64,000 nucleotides of DNA. Source: Salsuginibacillus kocurii DSM 18087 (GTDB taxonomy: Bacteria; Bacillota; Bacilli; Bacillales; Marinococcaceae). The notes below the pieces were generated by a model. It saw nothing but the letters and a program-made list of their open reading frames with translations, searched no databases and was not told the DNA's origin. The DNA lies in assembly GCF_000377705.1 (NCBI RefSeq), contig NZ_KB898626.1, positions 298,627 through 362,626 of the forward strand. Direction: 5' to 3'. Positions 63,220 to 64,000 of the stretch are shown here, in pieces. Each line of letters starts with the position of its first letter. Position 1 is the stretch's first letter. A program made the translations under genes and the position numbers.

Positions 63220-64000
63220 GTGGCTTATCAAGCGTTGTATCGGGTGTGGCGGCCTAAGAACTTAGAAGATGTGGTCGGGCAGTCCCACATCACGCGTACT
63301 TTGCAGAATTCATTACAACAAGAAAAATTTTCTCACGCTTATCTCTTTTCTGGTCCCCGTGGCACGGGAAAGACAAGTGCGGCCAAAATCATGGCCAAAG
63401 CCATTAATTGTAAACGGGCGCCGGTAAGTGAACCCTGCCATGAATGTGAAGCGTGTAAAGGGATTAGCGATGGGTCGATTGTTGACGTTGTGGAAATTGA
63501 TGCAGCCTCCAATAATGGAGTAGACGAAATTCGCTACATTCGTGAACATGTGATGGCTTCTCCTCGAGACGTACGCTATAAAGTGTATATTATTGATGAG
63601 GTTCATATGCTTTCTACAGGGGCGTTCAATGCGCTTTTGAAAACTCTTGAAGAACCTCCGGGCCATGTAATGTTTATTCTTGCCACGACGGAGCCTCACA
63701 AAATACCCTTAACGATTGCCTCTCGCTGTCAACGTTTTGATTTTAAACGGATCTCTGCTGAAGATTTAATCGAACGAATGCGTTATATTTTGCATGAGCA
63801 AGGAATTGATGCTGAGGAAGAGGCGCTTCAATTGATCAGCCGAGCTGCTGAGGGTGGAATGAGAGATGCCCTTAGCTTATTGGACCAAGCTTCTTCGTTT
63901 GCTGAAAAAACAGTCACTGCAAATGACATTTTAGCTATAACAGGCGCAGTCTCACAATCCTTTCTCGGAGAAACCATACAAGCACTTAGCACAAAGGACT
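63220..64000 (+). CDS. dnaX: DNA polymerase III subunit tau/gamma (5' part, runs off the window)
   Basis: 260 codons are present. The clamp-loader AAA+ domain has Walker A FSGPRGTGKTSAAK (about 43-56), a zinc module with four Cys (NCKRAPVSEPCHECEACKG), Walker B VYIIDEVHML, the ATTEPHKIP sensor-1 region, and an arginine-finger region in SRCQRF. GTG 63220 starts AYQALYRVWRPKNLEDVVGQ after GGGAGGG. The protein loads the DnaN clamp. Any programmed frameshift site would be further downstream. Confidence 0.96.
   Translation, partial: MAYQALYRVWRPKNLEDVVGQSHITRTLQNSLQQEKFSHAYLFSGPRGTGKTSAAKIMAKAINCKRAPVSEPCHECEACKGISDGSIVDVVEIDAASNNGVDEIRYIREHVMASPRDVRYKVYIIDEVHMLSTGAFNALLKTLEEPPGHVMFILATTEPHKIPLTIASRCQRFDFKRISAEDLIERMRYILHEQGIDAEEEALQLISRAAEGGMRDALSLLDQASSFAEKTVTANDILAITGAVSQSFLGETIQALSTKD

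Overview
The window is the replication-origin region of a Bacillota chromosome, almost certainly an endospore-forming Bacillaceae. The gene order from walRK through purA, dnaB, rpsF-ssb-rpsR, spo0J-soj-noc, rsmG-mnmG-mnmE, jag-yidC and rnpA-rpmH to oriC, then dnaA-dnaN-yaaA-recF-remB-gyrB-gyrA, guaB-dacA-pdxST-serS, tadA, SRP RNA and dnaX is the classical Bacillus layout. Sporulation genes (yyaC, a SpoVAF-like gene, spo0J, spoIIIJ-type yidC) support this. Several exported or surface proteins are strongly acidic (AppA, DacA, YycH), which suggests a salt- or alkali-adapted lineage; that is an inference only. The species is not identified.

Layout. Bases 1-29974 read mainly on the minus strand, away from the origin: YycH (partial)-WalK-WalR, a cluster of hairpin repeats, four tRNAs (Lys-Glu-Asp-Phe), purA, dnaB, rplI-gdpP-yybS, rpsF-ssb-rpsR, ychF, DUF951, a YkvI-like transporter, DUF554 and a class V aminotransferase, parA-parB, noc, rsmG, mnmG-mnmE, jag-yidC1, rnpA and rpmH. 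The origin is bipartite: DnaA boxes at 30156-30389, and a second set plus a DnaA-trio/AT-rich unwinding region at 31995-32100. From 30607 genes run mainly on the plus strand: dnaA, dnaN, yaaA, recF, remB, gyrB, gyrA, an HD-GYP-like gene, guaB, dacA, pdxS-pdxT, T-box-serS, an Lrp regulator, a complete appDFABC-type oligopeptide transporter, and tRNA-Ser. An accessory stretch follows (DUF2071, alpha/beta hydrolase, small membrane protein, SpoVAF-like, methyltransferase, mixed strands), then tadA, a YycC-like small gene, SRP RNA and the 5' part of dnaX.

How the genes work together. The core codes for initiation and elongation (DnaA, DnaN, DnaB, SSB, DnaX, gyrase), origin segregation and division control (ParA, ParB, Noc, and a perfect parS inside parB), ribosome and tRNA maturation (RpsF, RpsR, RplI, RpmH, RnpA, RsmG, MnmE, MnmG, TadA, SerS), and envelope homeostasis (WalRK, YidC, DacA).

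The unexpected content is in the intergenic DNA. A family of hairpin repeats with compensatory stem changes occurs singly and in tandem. Two copies lie directly against yybS and mnmE, and the shared sequence there includes the ribosome-binding site and start codon. There are also two roughly 220-235-bp elements bounded by GGCTCTGT/ACAGAGCC inverted ends, a 125-bp nested palindrome after guaB with a near-consensus Noc site in the adjacent terminator, and two further diverged repeat families. No rRNA operon lies between gyrA and guaB, where many Bacillaceae have one. I found no CRISPR array, prophage or intact transposase. Start codons were re-chosen for many genes because the longest open frames run into upstream repeats or leaders.
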